Of a DNA stretch of 64,000 bases, positions 1 through 11,538 are shown piece after piece (the stretch's first letter is position 1; every line of letters begins with the position of its first letter). The notes below the pieces were generated by a model. The model did no database searches, had not been told where the DNA came from, and worked only from the letters and a program-made list of their open reading frames with translations. The stretch lies in NCBI GenBank assembly GCA_018360145.1, contig SRPY01000088.1, positions 1-64,000 on the forward strand, read 5' to 3'. The position numbers and the translations under genes are program-made. Source of the DNA: Claviceps africana. Taxonomy: Eukaryota; Ascomycota; Sordariomycetes; Hypocreales; Clavicipitaceae.

Positions 1-794
1 GCCGACTTGCCCGCGCCCACCACCACCGCCCGCGTGCACGACCGCACCGTCTCGCCCTGCCGGCCCAGGTCCTTGGCGTGGAACACGGGCGCCGTGAACG
101 TCTCCTGCCCGGCAAAGCGCGGCATATTCGGCTGCGACGTCAGGCCCGTGGCCATGATGAGCCGTCTAGTGCGGAGCACCGCCCCGCAACGTCCCGGCCA
201 CGTCCCCTCCTTTGTTTCCTCCTTTGTTTCCTCCTCCGTCCCCCCCCGCGCCGTCCCGGCCGGCTCGACATGCACCCTCCAGCCGTCCTCCCCCACCGCC
301 TCCACCGCCTCGACACGCACCCCGAACCGCGTCCGCTCGAGCACGCCGTGCGCGGCCGCAAAGTCGGTCAGGTAGCGGTGCACCACCTCGCCCGGGATGT
401 GCTCCCCGTCCCGCACGCCGTACACGGCCTCGCTCATGGGGAAGTCGGGATACTCGTACGACCCGACGAGGTTATTCGACCGCAGGCCCGGATACACCCT
501 GCCGCGGGACCACGTGCCGCCGCAGCTGGCATCCTCGTCGAGGACGAGCACGCTCTGCCGCGGATGCAGCTGCAGGTACGTCTTGGCCGCGGCGAGTCCG
601 AACCATCCTGACGGGGCGCGTATGAGCAAACATGACGACATCGACGTGCCATGCCGACGTTGTCGAGAAGAAGGGGGGGGGGGGGGGGGGGGGGGGGAAG
701 CACGGGGAGAGAGGAGCACAGAGAGAGAAAGCTTACCTGCTCCAACGACAATCAAGTCCTGCTCCTCACATGGAAGGGTCGTCGGAAAGGCCAT
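1..794 (-). CDS. Flavin-containing monooxygenase-like protein, 5' part (runs off left edge)
   Basis: The gene is incomplete: exon 1 is 794-737, the intron 736-608 (129 nt, GTAAGC...CAG) and exon 2 runs from 607 off the left edge, so about 221 N-terminal residues are visible. The start at 794 lies just before the FAD-binding strand; residues 18-23 read GAGWFG, the GxGxxG dinucleotide motif, split by the phase-1 intron. Further along are an ATGLTSQPNMPRF stretch, a GQETF...VFHAKD stretch like the FMO signature, and a second nucleotide-binding motif VVVGAGKSA at the very edge, expected to bind NADPH. From family knowledge, the product should be an FAD/NADPH-dependent monooxygenase oxidising a small nucleophilic or ketone substrate, probably cytosolic; the substrate cannot be told. 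A 25-nt C run (coding strand) lies inside the intron. An alternative is a Baeyer-Villiger type enzyme of the same superfamily. Confidence 0.85.
   Translation of the reverse strand, partial: MAFPTTLPCEEQDLIVVGAGKLSLSVLLSPRASPPPPPPPPSSRQRRHGTSMSSCLLIRAPSGWFGLAAAKTYLQLHPRQSVLVLDEDASCGGTWSRGRVYPGLRSNNLVGSYEYPDFPMSEAVYGVRDGEHIPGEVVHRYLTDFAAAHGVLERTRFGVRVEAVEAVGEDGWRVHVEPAGTARGGTEEETKEETKEGTWPGRCGAVLRTRRLIMATGLTSQPNMPRFAGQETFTAPVFHAKDLGRQGETVRSCTRAVVVGAGKS
673..697. repeat. 25-nt G homopolymer in the monooxygenase intron
   Basis: An uninterrupted run of 25 G on the plus strand (C on the coding strand) within the first intron of the monooxygenase gene. Runs of this length are prone to slippage and to sequencing error, so the length is uncertain. 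Confidence 0.9.
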
Positions 795-1795
795 AGCATT
801 CGCAAGGCCTTGGAGGGTGGGCGAGAATGATGATGATAAAAAAAAAAGAGGCCAGGACCAGGAAAGCCAGCCTTTTTGTACTCCTCCGTGGACCCCTTCC
901 CCTGTGCCTTGTCATACGACAGCTGTGACAGGGGCCTGATAAAGGGCCTTAAAATTAAGAGAAAAGAAAAAAAAAAGAAAAGAAAGAAAGAAGAAAGAAA
1001 AAAGAAAAAAGAAAAAAGAAAAAAGAAAAAAGAAAAAAGAAAAAAGAAAAAAGAAAAAAGAAAAAAGAAAAAAGAAAAGACTCGCATAGGCTACAAAAAC
1101 AGGTCCTCCTCGCGTTCAAGGTTCGTTGCTACGGCGCAGCGACACTAATGCACCCACCATGGACATCACACTCAATAGTACACGTAGGCACCCCTGCAAC
1201 AGTCGCGGTCTTGGGAGAAGAAGCGAGCCTGCGTTGCTTTACAAAGACAAAGGCCCTCGTCACACGTAAGGTATTCGGCTCGTTCGGGCGGGCGTCCATG
1301 TTCGGTACACGGAACTTGGCTCCGACCTACCAGACCCAATCACATGCGTCATCTTCAGGTTCCACGCACGCAGAACATGACACCGCGTCGCAAGCCACAC
1401 CGTCAACGGCAAGGCGGCCAAGCCCATTCGCCGTGATTCGGATCCAGGGCGTCGCTGGTTGTACAATACAAGCCTTTTTTACGTTTACAATATTAAATCT
1501 TTGGTTGTACACAGGTCTCGAAAGTAGGTACTTGGATGTATGTACATGGAGACCACACGGTCCATGCACGTGATAGTATTCATACGGGCTAAGATGACGT
1601 CATTCATGACCGACATGACTTTGTACGTGTGCTTTGCATTTCTTGCTACTTGACAAGAAAAAGAGAAAAAAGACACTCATCAACACCACCGAGTGCGATT
1701 AAGATTAAAATAAAAGTGCATCAATATTTGATAGATGTGTATATTGTCCTGCACAGAGACAGACAGACCCTGGTCCCTGGCACTACGAGGCAGCG
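795..1795. other. Intergenic region with A/G microsatellite
   Basis: About 1 kb between the start of the monooxygenase gene and the 3' end of the S41 peptidase gene. It contains an (AAAAAG)n microsatellite, about 955-1078, 0.2 kb upstream of the monooxygenase start and probably in its promoter. The rest shows no codon pattern I trust. A 141-codon open frame at 1148-1573 has no recognisable motif and fits chance. The stretch 1680-1795 likely holds the 3' UTR of the peptidase gene. Confidence 0.6.
955..1078. repeat. (AAAAAG)n microsatellite
   Basis: A polypurine tract built of AAAAAG/AAAAG units, longest between about 1000 and 1078, upstream of the monooxygenase start codon. All open frames through it are lysine-rich artefacts. 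Confidence 0.9.
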
Positions 1796-4581
1796 CTACT
1801 TGACGGCCTTCTGCAGGTGATGAGCTTTGAAGAATGGTGTGCGCGCAATGGGCGTCTTGTCGACCTTGTCGGACAATCTCTCCCGCTTGCCACCACTGCG
1901 GCGGGAGGGGGCCGGAGCGGCCGCGTTTCTGCGGCTCGACTTGGGCTTGGCAATGCCACCATCGGCACACTTGCCAGCGTTGAAGCCCGCGTTGGCCGCC
2001 GCCTTCCAGATCTCCGTCACGTCATTGATCATGGGTGCGGTCCAGTACAGGCGGCAATCGGAGGGCTCGTACACGTATTGGGCGGGGAGGCCGTCCTTGA
2101 CGTTGTCGCGGAGAATCGTGTCGCGGGCGTTGACGTACGCCTTGGTCGATCGTTGCATGGGGAGTTCCTTGAATCGATTCATCTCGGCCTTGACCTTGTC
2201 GTCCTTGGTGTGCTGGGCGACGGAGCTGGCATAGTTGTACAGGGCGGTGAAGCTGAGGACTTGGGACCCTTTGACACCTCCGACACCCTGGATGGGACCC
2301 GCCTTGGGACGACCGCCCATGGCTACGGATTTGACGCCGCCCAGCTGATGAAGGAAGTGGGACACCGCCGTGCAGGTTGATGAGCAGGAGCCGTCGTAGA
2401 GGACGATGATATTTTCGGGCTTGAAGTATTGGGGCTGGTCGACGAGTGTGCCGTATCCGGTAATCGTGATTCCGATTCCGTGGTCCGGATCCGACGTGAT
2501 GAGCGGGTCGCTGGCATTGGCTCGCATCAGGGTCGAGTATTTATAGCTGGGATCCGTGTACGTGTGAGGACCCCACTTGTCCTCAAACTTCAAAAAGTTC
2601 TTGTCGTTGATGTCGAGATCCTGTCTGTAGTTGAAGAATGTTTCCGACATGTCAATCAGATCAGTGTTCTCCTCCATCGTCGAGTCCACATCCTTGGAGA
2701 CATCCGAGATGACCTGGGCCATCATGGTAAGGCTATTGGACAGCTTAAATCGGGAGTTTCCGTCCTGCACCGTCTTGGGGAACAGTTGACGAAACAAGTC
2801 GTAGCCGAGCAGAAGGGTACCGCCAACGTTGCTCTGAAGGTCGAGGACAAGCTTCGTCTTGCCGTCCTCCGAGGACTCGGTCAAAAAGTCCATGATGACG
2901 GCCTGGAACTCGGCAGGGCTCCTGGGATCAAACGACTTGACGGCGAGCACGGCAACATCATTCACACCGGCACCCTCCAGATAATAGCCAGTGACAGCGC
3001 CGTCCTGCGTGGAGAATTTGGGAGCTGGGTAGCCTGGCAGCTGGCTTTCGCCGGGGACACCGCTCTGGTCACCCGCAGCGCTCCCCGGGGTGCAGAACTT
3101 CTTGTACATGGAAGGACCATCTACAATGCCGCCAAAGTCTCCATACACGGTAGCCAAGTTCTGGAGCTCGTTAGTGGTACCGTTGGCAAAAGTCAGCGAC
3201 GTGGTCGGGCCGGGGTAGAACATGCTGATGCGGCCGCCACTAATAAAATTACCAGACCCCGAGGCGGCGGCGGTAGCCTTGGACCAGAACATGGTGTTGT
3301 ACGCCGCATCCGGATCCTGGAGATAACTAGCCGCATTGACAGAATCCTCGATAAACTTGGCGGCGTCGACGCCGTTGATCTTGGTGACGGTTTGTGCAGT
3401 CTTGGCGTTGGCAAGGACCTCACCTGTTTTGATGCGAGCCCCTGTTAGCGCTTGTTCTCCTGCAACCGCGCGTCTGGGACTTGAGGGCAGGGACTTACTC
3501 TGCAACTTGATGACCGGCAGGGATGTACCATCTTCGCTGATGGAAACAAGAGGCACGGGCTGACGTGTCCATTTGAAAGGCCTCGCCAGCAAGTCGGGGT
3601 AGAAGAGAAAGTGACCGTCCTGGCCCGGAGCCCACACCTTCGTGTACAAGTCAAGCTGGAAGTCGAATTCGGAGGCATATGTCCCGGCCTGCAGATTGGA
3701 CTTGACCTTGGCAATGTTGCCAAAAATGTCGTAGCCCGGGTAGGCGTAGGCCTTGGGAGGATTCTTCTTGAACTCGACGTCACTCTGCCAGTCGAGATAG
3801 GGCATGATGGCATCGATCAAGTCGAGGCCCTGCTGTTTGCCAAGCGGAACGGATTTCAGGCAGTCGTAGGCAAGAGAGGCAGGAACCGTGACCGGGGTCT
3901 GAGCTGTACGGCGTGAAGCAAACCCAAGTCAGTCAAGGGGACTTTTCTTTCTTTGTTCGTGCTTCTTCTTTTTACTCTTTCCCTTTCTTGTCCCTTGTTT
4001 CCTTTTTGCGAGGGGAAAGCAAACTTGGTCCACTCACGCTTCTTCTTACTCCACGCGTCGCTGACCTGCGCACATGGCTCACCCTTGCCTTTTCTGGCGG
4101 GCGCCGGGTTGGGAGCTGCTGCCGCGCCCTTGGGAGCTGCTGCCGCGCCCTTGGGAGCTGCTGCCGCGCCCTTGGGAGCTGCTGCTGCGGGCTTGTAAGC
4201 TCCTGCCGCGGGCTTGGAATCTGCTGCCGCAGGCTTGGAAGCTCCTGCCGCGGGCTTGGGGGCCTCGTTGGCGCCGGCGGCTCTCTTGACCGGCATCCCG
4301 ACGCAGTCGCAGGCATTGGAGATCTTGAGATGCGAGACGGCTCTGCCTTGGTCGTCGTGGCAGCTCTTGGCGATTTGCTTCCCCATGACTGACTGGAGAG
4401 CAGCCTCATTGTCCTTGGCGTATTTTTGGCAGAAGTGCACTGCGGCTTGGACACGCCCGGTGACATGAGTTCCACGTAACGCCGTCAAACAACTGTCTGC
4501 TTGGTTGCATTGGTTCGCGGCAAAGGTCAAGTCGGCGGCGCCGGCGAGTAAGGCCGCGACGGTGATGCTGGTTGTCTTCAT
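1796..4581 (-). CDS. Secreted S41 family (CPAF-like) serine peptidase
   Basis: Three exons: 4581-4038, 3903-3499 and 3441-1796, with introns 4037-3904 (GTGAGT donor) and 3498-3442 (57 nt, GTAAGT...GCTAACAG), giving 864 residues. The N-terminus MKTTSITVAALLAGA... is a signal peptide, so the product is secreted. A Cys-rich region follows (about residues 23-95), then an Ala/Pro/Lys repeat (about 105-155), then the peptidase region starting near VPASLAYDCLKSVPLG. The stretch NVGGTLLLGYDLFRQLFP and the motif YDGSCSSTC (serines near residues 668-671) match fungal S41/CPAF proteins, where this Ser-containing motif supplies the nucleophile. The tail is basic and Ser/Arg-rich. The short second intron is a multiple of three, so an unspliced transcript would stay open. 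The donor of intron 1 could instead be the GTAAGA 15 nt upstream. Family proteins are extracellular endopeptidases of unknown substrate. Confidence 0.88.
4109..4262 (-). repeat. 21-bp tandem repeat coding a PKGAAAA-type linker
   Basis: Near-perfect 21-bp units (seven residues: Pro-Lys-Gly-Ala-Ala-Ala-Ala) repeat about three times, followed by more diverged KPAAGA/KPAAAD units of similar period. They lie in exon 1 of the S41 peptidase and encode a flexible linker between the Cys-rich N-terminal part and the peptidase domain. In-frame units suggest copy number can vary without breaking the protein. Confidence 0.9.
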
Positions 4582-7500
4582 TCTGTTGATGGTGGTGTGT
4601 GTCCGGCCAAAACCCAGCGACTGAGCTTCAAAGTGTGCTCAGCGTTGGATCAGTGATGAATTGACGGAAGGCCCGAGTGACCATGCAACAATCACAAGGC
4701 CGTGGAACAATGAGGAGGAGATCGACGGGTTCTATAATTTTGGAAACCGTCATGCAGCCCTGTAACGGCGAATCCCAAATATAGCGCCAAGCTGTTTCCC
4801 CGAGCCAACGCTTGACCAAACCTGCGCTCATTTGAGAGTGTCCAGGGCTCGGACCTTGGCAAGGTCGCGTGTGGTGTGACCCATGTACAGCCTGTTTGGA
4901 AACGAGGCACGCTCTAAGACTGGCCGAGATCTCGACATGGGATCCACGACTGGGGCTTCAAGGGTCCTCATTTCGTGTTTTGCTTGGCCCCTAGAGCTTT
5001 TTGGGGTCTTGCTGTGCCAGGCACGGGTGGGGGGGCTTCGCCGCGCGAGCCGTTTGAAGGGTTCAGAAGGACATTGGAACATGGCCATGAATGAGCCAGC
5101 ACGGCCCCGGAGAAAAGCCTAGTTTCCATGTTGCATTAACCGGGGTGTTGCGGAGGACGCTAGGCTGAGGAAACGAGAGGGATGGTTTTTTTTTTAAAAA
5201 AAAAAAAAGGAGGAAAAAAAGAAATAAAGAAAAGGAAGCCTCTAATGAAAATGATGATTATTGTTAAAAAAAAACCCTTGAATTTTGTTAAAAAGAAAAA
5301 TAATAGGAAGCAATGGAACAGAAAGAAGAGGGGAGGAAAAGGGGTGCGTTGCTACGCAGGCGAGGGTTGGGCCGGGTGGGGGGGGGGAGGCGGTGGCTAG
5401 TCTACCACGTTCTCTGCCACCCTACCTCACAACCAAATTACATCATGCGGATGCCGCAGAGGAACCGACCCGGTCCACTTTTCGCTCTCGTTGTGGGGTA
5501 GACTAGGCGGAGGATGAGGATGCACGCCAGTTCGTTGATAAAACTGACGACGACGCAGGCCTTTCGGGACCCGGAGAGGGGGGGAAAGGAGGGGGGGGTG
5601 TGACCTGCGACATCTTTAGCCGGAATCGGCAGCGGCGTCCGAAAGGCAGCTGGGAAGAAGGGGCTGGGAAAAGACGGTATTTCTTGGTCGGGATTCGGGA
5701 TGGCATCGTGTGCATGAGAAACGTGCCTGTCAAGGACGGCCGCAACCCGACAACCAGAGGCAGCCGAGCCGCGTTTGTGCGTGCGCATGGATATTGTGCA
5801 TTGGACATTGCATATGTACACAATTCATGTCATGCCCCGTAGTGCGAGCGCGGTGCGAGCGGCGCCGCTCCACTTGGCGTTCTGGAAGGATTCGTCCAAC
5901 GGCCTGAAAAGGAAATCTGCAATGCAAAGGAGCGCAATCTGTGTTCCATCTGCCGTTGTCCTTCTCCACCCGAGGCACCTGGTAATCTGTCGAGAGGCGT
6001 GACGCCCCCCGATGCGGCGGCTCATCTCCACGGCCGGGGTTGTTGGAGAAAAAGTGCGGCCTGCACAATGTAGCCGACGGCTGGGTTGCCCGTCTGTCGA
6101 GAACCGCCTCGACGGTGCCAAACCCAATAAACGGGGGCGAGGACTCCCAGTCAAAGTCGAACTCGAATTCGACGCTCTGCGTCTGCGTCTGCGGCGGAGG
6201 ATGCGTGTCGTTCATCGAGGGCCGATCGATGGATGATGATGAATTGAATGCGTCGCGCCACATAGCGAGATGACCGAGTGGCTGGCTGGCAAGGCAGGCC
6301 ATCGCTCGCCACTTAACCTCGCTGGCCTCTCTTTGCGGGCGGTAGAGCGCCGAATAGGTCAGTTCCACTAATTCTCTCGATACAATCCGCTACTTTACTT
6401 ACGGTGGAGTCTGCCGCTAAAGCAAAGTATGGCTCATGTACCTGTGCAGGCTTGGAGTCCCTGACCTCGTTGCCGCTTTACCGGCACTCAACGGAATATT
6501 CGTCGTCGCATTTGCGCTCCACCTGGTATTCAGGCCAGGCACCAGGCACCAGGCACCAGTCGCTAGGCACCAGCCGCCAGGCATTCATCCCCTGCCAGGC
6601 ATCCGCCTTCCGCCACCCCCGCTTCCTGAAGGTACTTGGCCCCGTGACGACATCTGCCTGGGTTCTTGCTTCCTTGCTTCCTTGCTTCTTTGCTTCTTTG
6701 CTTCTTTGCTTCTTTTAATTACCGAGCACCACCATCCCTTTGAATGCGCAAAGCCACCAACATGGTACCGAAAGGGCTTATAAGCTAATCAGCAAGGCTA
6801 AAGAGTACCTAGTTAATTTACTGTAGGAGATACGCGATAAGAGAAGTCACCAAGGTTCTCACAGGACAGCGGGCTACATTGGTGAAGACAGACAAAGCGC
6901 GCAATGGATAAGTCACTCTATGTACTGCTCTAGGTGTGGGTACCGTGACCTCATTGACGCCTTCGCGCACTCAAAAGGATAGACACTCCGGCACGCCGTC
7001 GACATTGCCGTTTCCCCATGGGATCGCCCATGCTGAAACTCGGCAAACGTTCATCTAGATGCTGTTGGACAGACTTAAAGTCTCTCAACGGCTAACCCTG
7101 CCTCCGAACTCGTCTCCCTACCAGCCTCAACGCCCCGCTTGCCCGCCGACAGCCCAGTGCCTGCCTCGACAAACAGCAAACAAACAAGCAAACTAACCCT
7201 CTCCTTCGACACGCCATCCCAATCTCGCCTTTTCTCTCGGGCCCCGCTTAGTTCCTGCGCGGCCGCGAGATACTGATGTCATTGCCGTCTGATCAAATTG
7301 GTTTCGACTTTTAGCTCATCCACTTGCTCCTCTCACGGCACGTGGCGAATACATCCTGACCGCCAACAACTTGCCTACAATGTACACATCATGTCCACGA
7401 ATGGATCATGGATCTACTGGCATATGTGTCCGTAGTTGGCTGTCGGAACGCATCCACCTATCTCTGCCACAAATCATATAGGATTCAAGGTTCGACAATA

Positions 7501-10500
7501 TTCGCATATCCGTCCGCATCAGGACTGGCCGGTGCCATGCCATTCAAGACGAAATGCGACAGTGATGAACGTGGAAGTGGACGTGATGATCTTCTTGTTT
7601 CTCCCTTGACGCAACGAAATATGTTTAGTTCACTTGCTGAAGTTTTCTTTTTTCTTTTTTTCTTTTTTCTTTTTTCTTTTTTTTTTTTTTTTTTGGTTGT
7701 TCTTTTTTTTTCCTGCACAACCATCTTGGTGGGGCAGCCATCCTGGATTTTGACTGCGGCCACTGAGACAAACAAGTGAAAATCGACAGCTCCCGTCTGA
7801 CATTCTCTGATGTGATATGCGAATCCTCCATATCTCGCTCATTCCGGAAGCAGCTCCGTTTCGATCGAGCGCGTACAGGTAAGCATGCGGCGGCAACTAA
7901 GCCCAAGACGGACAAAGCACCCTTGTGTTTATGCACGTACCGACACTTGGGTACCAATTTATCACAAACAACTCTTAATCGCGGCATCGTCATCTTTTCA
8001 ATCGCGACCGTTTATGGCGTCTTGTCATGAAGGCTTTTGATGGCCGCCTTTTTCAAGCATTCTACGTACTGTTATCGGCATTCGCAGACTGCTTCGCGCG
8101 CTCCATCAGACTAGACCCCTCGGCCCGATTCCATCCCATTGCCGAAGAAGGCAAGGAAGAAGAAGAAGAAGAAGAAGAAGAAGGTGGCGTGGCTTGCGTG
8201 TTCTCGTTTCATACCATGTCCAGAGCCCCCAGACACAGGACGGACGGCAGGGAAATTTTGAAGCTTGGCAGTCGGCGAAAAGGCTCGAGACAAAATTGGC
8301 GCTTAACGCGGGCGAGAATGAAAAACATGGGGGGAAAAGACACGATTCACCTTCTAGAAATGGCATTAGCGTGAGAGGGGACAGAAAAAGAAAAAGAAGA
8401 GCCATGAGCCAGAAGATGCCCATGTACATTCGTATTCCCTCGACGCCGAACCGGCTTCGCCAAGCCATTCACCCACTTTCCCATCATGACATGAGCGGCG
8501 GGATGGTGGGGGCGGGGCACCTCGCGCACAGACGCAACGACATATTATCGTGCGTACCGATAGCGCTTGAAGATACATGGCACTCACTACACGCTCTACG
8601 GGCTGAACAGCATGTTTTGCCACTACTTGGAGGTTACTCGAAAGGATGCCTACGTGGGGGTAGCCTCGTAGCCTTGTCGACACCAAGGGAACGGCAAATG
8701 GTTCGGAATTACCAGAACCAGGGCGGCCCCACCGCGAGGCCGGTCTGCGGCCATCTCAGACCCGCAAGCCACTATCGCTTCCCACTGGTGAGACACGGGA
8801 CGTCCGGCCCTCACGCCACGCCACGCCACGCCACGCCCGCCACGCCCGCCTCACCCTGCACCCTCTTCCTCCGCACTTTTTCTCAACTCGTCCTGGCCAT
8901 GCTCGTCGCGTACCGAAGTGCCGATCCACCTCCTGGACAACGCTGAGCAGGCAGGCAGGCAGGAATAGGCATGGTGTCCGAGAAATCCCCTTGTTTGCGG
9001 CAGATTGGATCGTCCCAGGAACCACGCCGGGGAGGCCGCTGCTTCGGATGAAGCGAGCAAGACCCGACTGGAGTCTGCTTGTCAACACGAACGATAAACC
9101 ACGACGGAAAGTTCCACCTTGGCCATGGTGCTTCGCCATGACGGTATCTTGTTTCCTCGGCCTTTGTCACTGCCTTTGTCAATGTGTGGCCCCTTTTTTC
9201 CCTCTCACTCTCTCTCATTTTCTTTTTCTCTTATTTTCATGTTTTGATGGTAAAAACATCCCGTCTTCATGCACAATGTCGAAACGCCGTACCCTCTTGC
9301 TTTCATTCGTTGTTCCTTCATGCCTAGTTGTTTCCGAATCTTTCATTCCTTCCCACCCGTCATTTGAATCACTACCCCAACCGGCCCAAGTCAGACCCTT
9401 TTTAATATCCTCGCCACGCGGTCCCCTGCCTCCGCAGATGACACGACGTAGGGGCTTTTTTTTTTCTTCGCTTCACAACCCGCAACCTTTTTTCTTAAAA
9501 AAGAAAAAAAAAAAAAAAAACCAAATTGCTGCCAGCACAACACGTCACATGCGTCCAGGACGACGGAGAGGGCCCCCCCTACAAAAAAAAAATCGAGGAG
9601 CGTACATTTCCCCCCTTTCGTGTCCTGACCAGTCCCGCACGCCTCTCGTGTGTGAAGAGCACCAAAAAAAAAAAATGCTAACTAGGGGAACTAAAAAAAA
9701 GTCAGATCTGTTACGTGGACGACGGGAGGGGGTCCTGCTTTATGAAAACATGAGACGCGGAAAATCGACCCCAGACATATAGCCCGGACGGCATCCCCCA
9801 TCGGGCAATCGACCGGAAGCTTAATACTGCGCGCCCCCCCCCCCCTTTCAAGATGAACGCCGGGGATTTTGTTTAAATCTTCTTTTTTCTTTTCTTTTCT
9901 TTTCTTTTCTTTTTTTTTTAGAATCCTCCGAATGTGATTGTCCCGCAAACCCAGTCGTGACCGGACCATGTTTGCCAGTTACGGAAACGTCACGTCCGCA
10001 AATCGCAATCGCCCGCCCCCTCGCCTGTGCCTGCGGCATGTCAGATCCGCGATGCATCCGGGGAGTGCGCGCGGGTGCGAATAGTCGCCCGGCAAGGATG
10101 CTGAGAAGGGGGAAACGTGAAAGCCGAGTGGTTGACTCGGACGGCGCGGGACGTCGCGTAGGTTTTCTGCGTGATGCCGCGCCAGGAAGCTTGGCCGCGG
10201 CCTCCTCCCCGGTGCCTGTCCCGTCCGATGCTCCTGTAGGCGGCCCGAGAACGCATCCACACGTCCATGACTGTGCGTCTCGTCTCGGGAGGCGTTTTGG
10301 GTGACGATTCAGGGCGGCTCCGTTGGGGTATGCCCGTCGATGGAATGGGCAGTACTGCGCGGGCTGACGCGTCGAGGTGCGTCAGATCCGTCGTCGGTCG
10401 ATGCATCTCGCAGGCTCTCCGTGCAAAGCCACGACTGTCCGTCGTGCCTGTTCCTTTCCTTCTCGTAGTTTTGCGTTCCTCCCCGCTCATGTTTCCCTCA

Positions 10501-10723
10501 CCACGCCCCGACGCTGTCAAGGACACGATTTCGCGTGATAGATGGCGCCGCGGAAGCCGGCTCTCATAATATCCGTCTTGGCCCTCTCGACTTGGCACGG
10601 CATTTCGGCGCTCCTCGACGGCCCGCCGAGGAAGACGTCATCATCTACATGTCTGGGAAATCATCAGAGGACTTGCAAGTACATTTCTTACCTACAGAGT
10701 ACCTACTTGTGTATGTCCATGCG
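4582..10723. other. Gene-poor region, about 6 kb, with many low-complexity tracts
   Basis: No gene is supported here. All open frames are short, lack recognisable motifs, overlap on both strands or run through simple repeats. Visible tracts: A-rich 5187-5300, CAGGCAC-like 7-mers 6533-6600, CTTGCTTC(C/T)T 10-mers 6660-6715, T/C-rich 7640-7700, GAA repeat 8156-8181, CGCCA repeats 8813-8850, CT-rich 9190-9240, several poly-A runs 9480-9675, poly-C 9834-9845, and T/C 9875-9920. A 212-codon minus frame (6368-5730) could be a fragment of a real protein but has nothing I recognise. The 5' half probably holds the promoter of the S41 gene; the rest could carry unannotated non-coding transcripts. Confidence 0.5.
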
Positions 10724-11019
10724 ACAGATGTTACGACACAACAGGGGCACGGATAACACAGGGCTTGTCAGGCAAAGCAATATAGGTATCGAGAAATGAG
10801 GTTATTGAAGACTGGCTAGCTAGGAGGATATCTGGGTCCATAGCTGCTTTTATAGAAGGAGGTTCCCGGTGATCACGAAGGTCTGTGGGGATCATGATCA
10901 CTATGCGTGGTGGTGATCAAGCTGGTTGATCATTGCAGTATGCAGTGATCAATCCTTGTCTTCTGATTCGTCGATCGGTCCGCTGTTAATCCGGATCTGT
11001 GTTGAGTTGTAACAACAGA
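10724..11019 (+). mobile_element. Solo LTR A (Copia-like), with ACAGA target duplication
   Basis: A 286-bp sequence (10729-11014) begins TGTTACGAC and ends with the near-complementary GTTGTAACA, the short terminal inverted repeat of an LTR. It is flanked on both sides by ACAGA (10724-10728 and 11015-11019), a perfect 5-bp target duplication. No internal retrotransposon sequence is present, so this is a solo LTR left by LTR-LTR recombination. It is similar over most of its length to the next LTR (11020-11532). GC content is moderate and only part of it looks RIP-mutated. Confidence 0.8.
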
Positions 11020-11538
11020 TGTAACGGCAAGGTCGTTCATGTAAGCAGAGCTCACGGGGCTTGTCAGGCAGAAGCAATATTGGTACCGAGAAATGATGTT
11101 ATTGAAGACTGGCTAGGCAGTATATCTAGATACATTGCGGGTTTCTATTCCTTTGGTGCGCAGAAGGCTACATTTAGGTATCGACCCACATCGTCATACA
11201 ATGAAACACCTACTAAAACAGCTACCTTTTATAAGTATAAATTTCTATATAAACTAAAGTACTAAGCTACTTACTGCTATATAAGATCTTGTATAAAATT
11301 GCTAATAGAGTATATACTATAGAGTCTTTTTAGCTTAGCTAATTAGCTATTGAAGAAGAGCGGGGGGTACCTAAATGTAGCCTTCTGCGCACCAAAGGGA
11401 TAGAAAAGGGGTCATAAGGGCTCACGCAGCCTGAGCCTGCAAGAAGCTCACGATAGTTATGCGTGAGCTCTTCGTAGCTTCTGATTGGTCGGTCGGATCT
11501 TAGTTGATCCGGTCTCTCGTTGGGTCGTAACAAACAGA
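11020..11538 (+). mobile_element. Solo LTR B (same family), interrupted by a MITE
   Basis: The sequence starts TGTAACGGC directly after the ACAGA that closes LTR A, and ends ...GGTCGTAACA near 11532, followed one base later by another ACAGA (11534-11538). Without the 253-bp MITE and its duplicated TA it is about 258 bp. Blocks shared with LTR A include GGCTTGTCAGGCA, TATTGAAGACTGGCTAG and CTTCTGATT near the 3' end. The copy is diverged from LTR A, so it is not a fresh duplication. Confidence 0.7.
11148..11400. mobile_element. MITE copy 1 (253 bp, about 34-bp TIRs, TA target site)
   Basis: Terminal inverted repeats of about 34 bp (11148-11182 and 11367-11400) share the core CCTTTGGTGCGCAGAAGGCT and are nearly perfect complements. 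The element is flanked by TA on both sides (11146-11147 and 11401-11402), as expected for Tc1/mariner-type insertions. The interior is AT-rich with no coding frame, so it depends on a transposase elsewhere. A second copy of the family lies at 27738-28014. Confidence 0.85.

Noticed and set aside
1148..1573. 141-codon open frame, plus strand, between the first two genes
   Set aside because: No motif, no clear codon bias, and it lies where a promoter and 3' UTR are expected.
5438..6368. Minus-strand frames of 127 and 212 codons
   Set aside because: Neither has a recognisable domain, a signal peptide or splice signals that join to a longer product; kept only as a note in the intergenic entry.
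7480..7500. Possible tRNA B-box like sequence (AAGGTTCGACAAT)
   Set aside because: The rest of the B box does not match and no A box or cloverleaf can be drawn around it.
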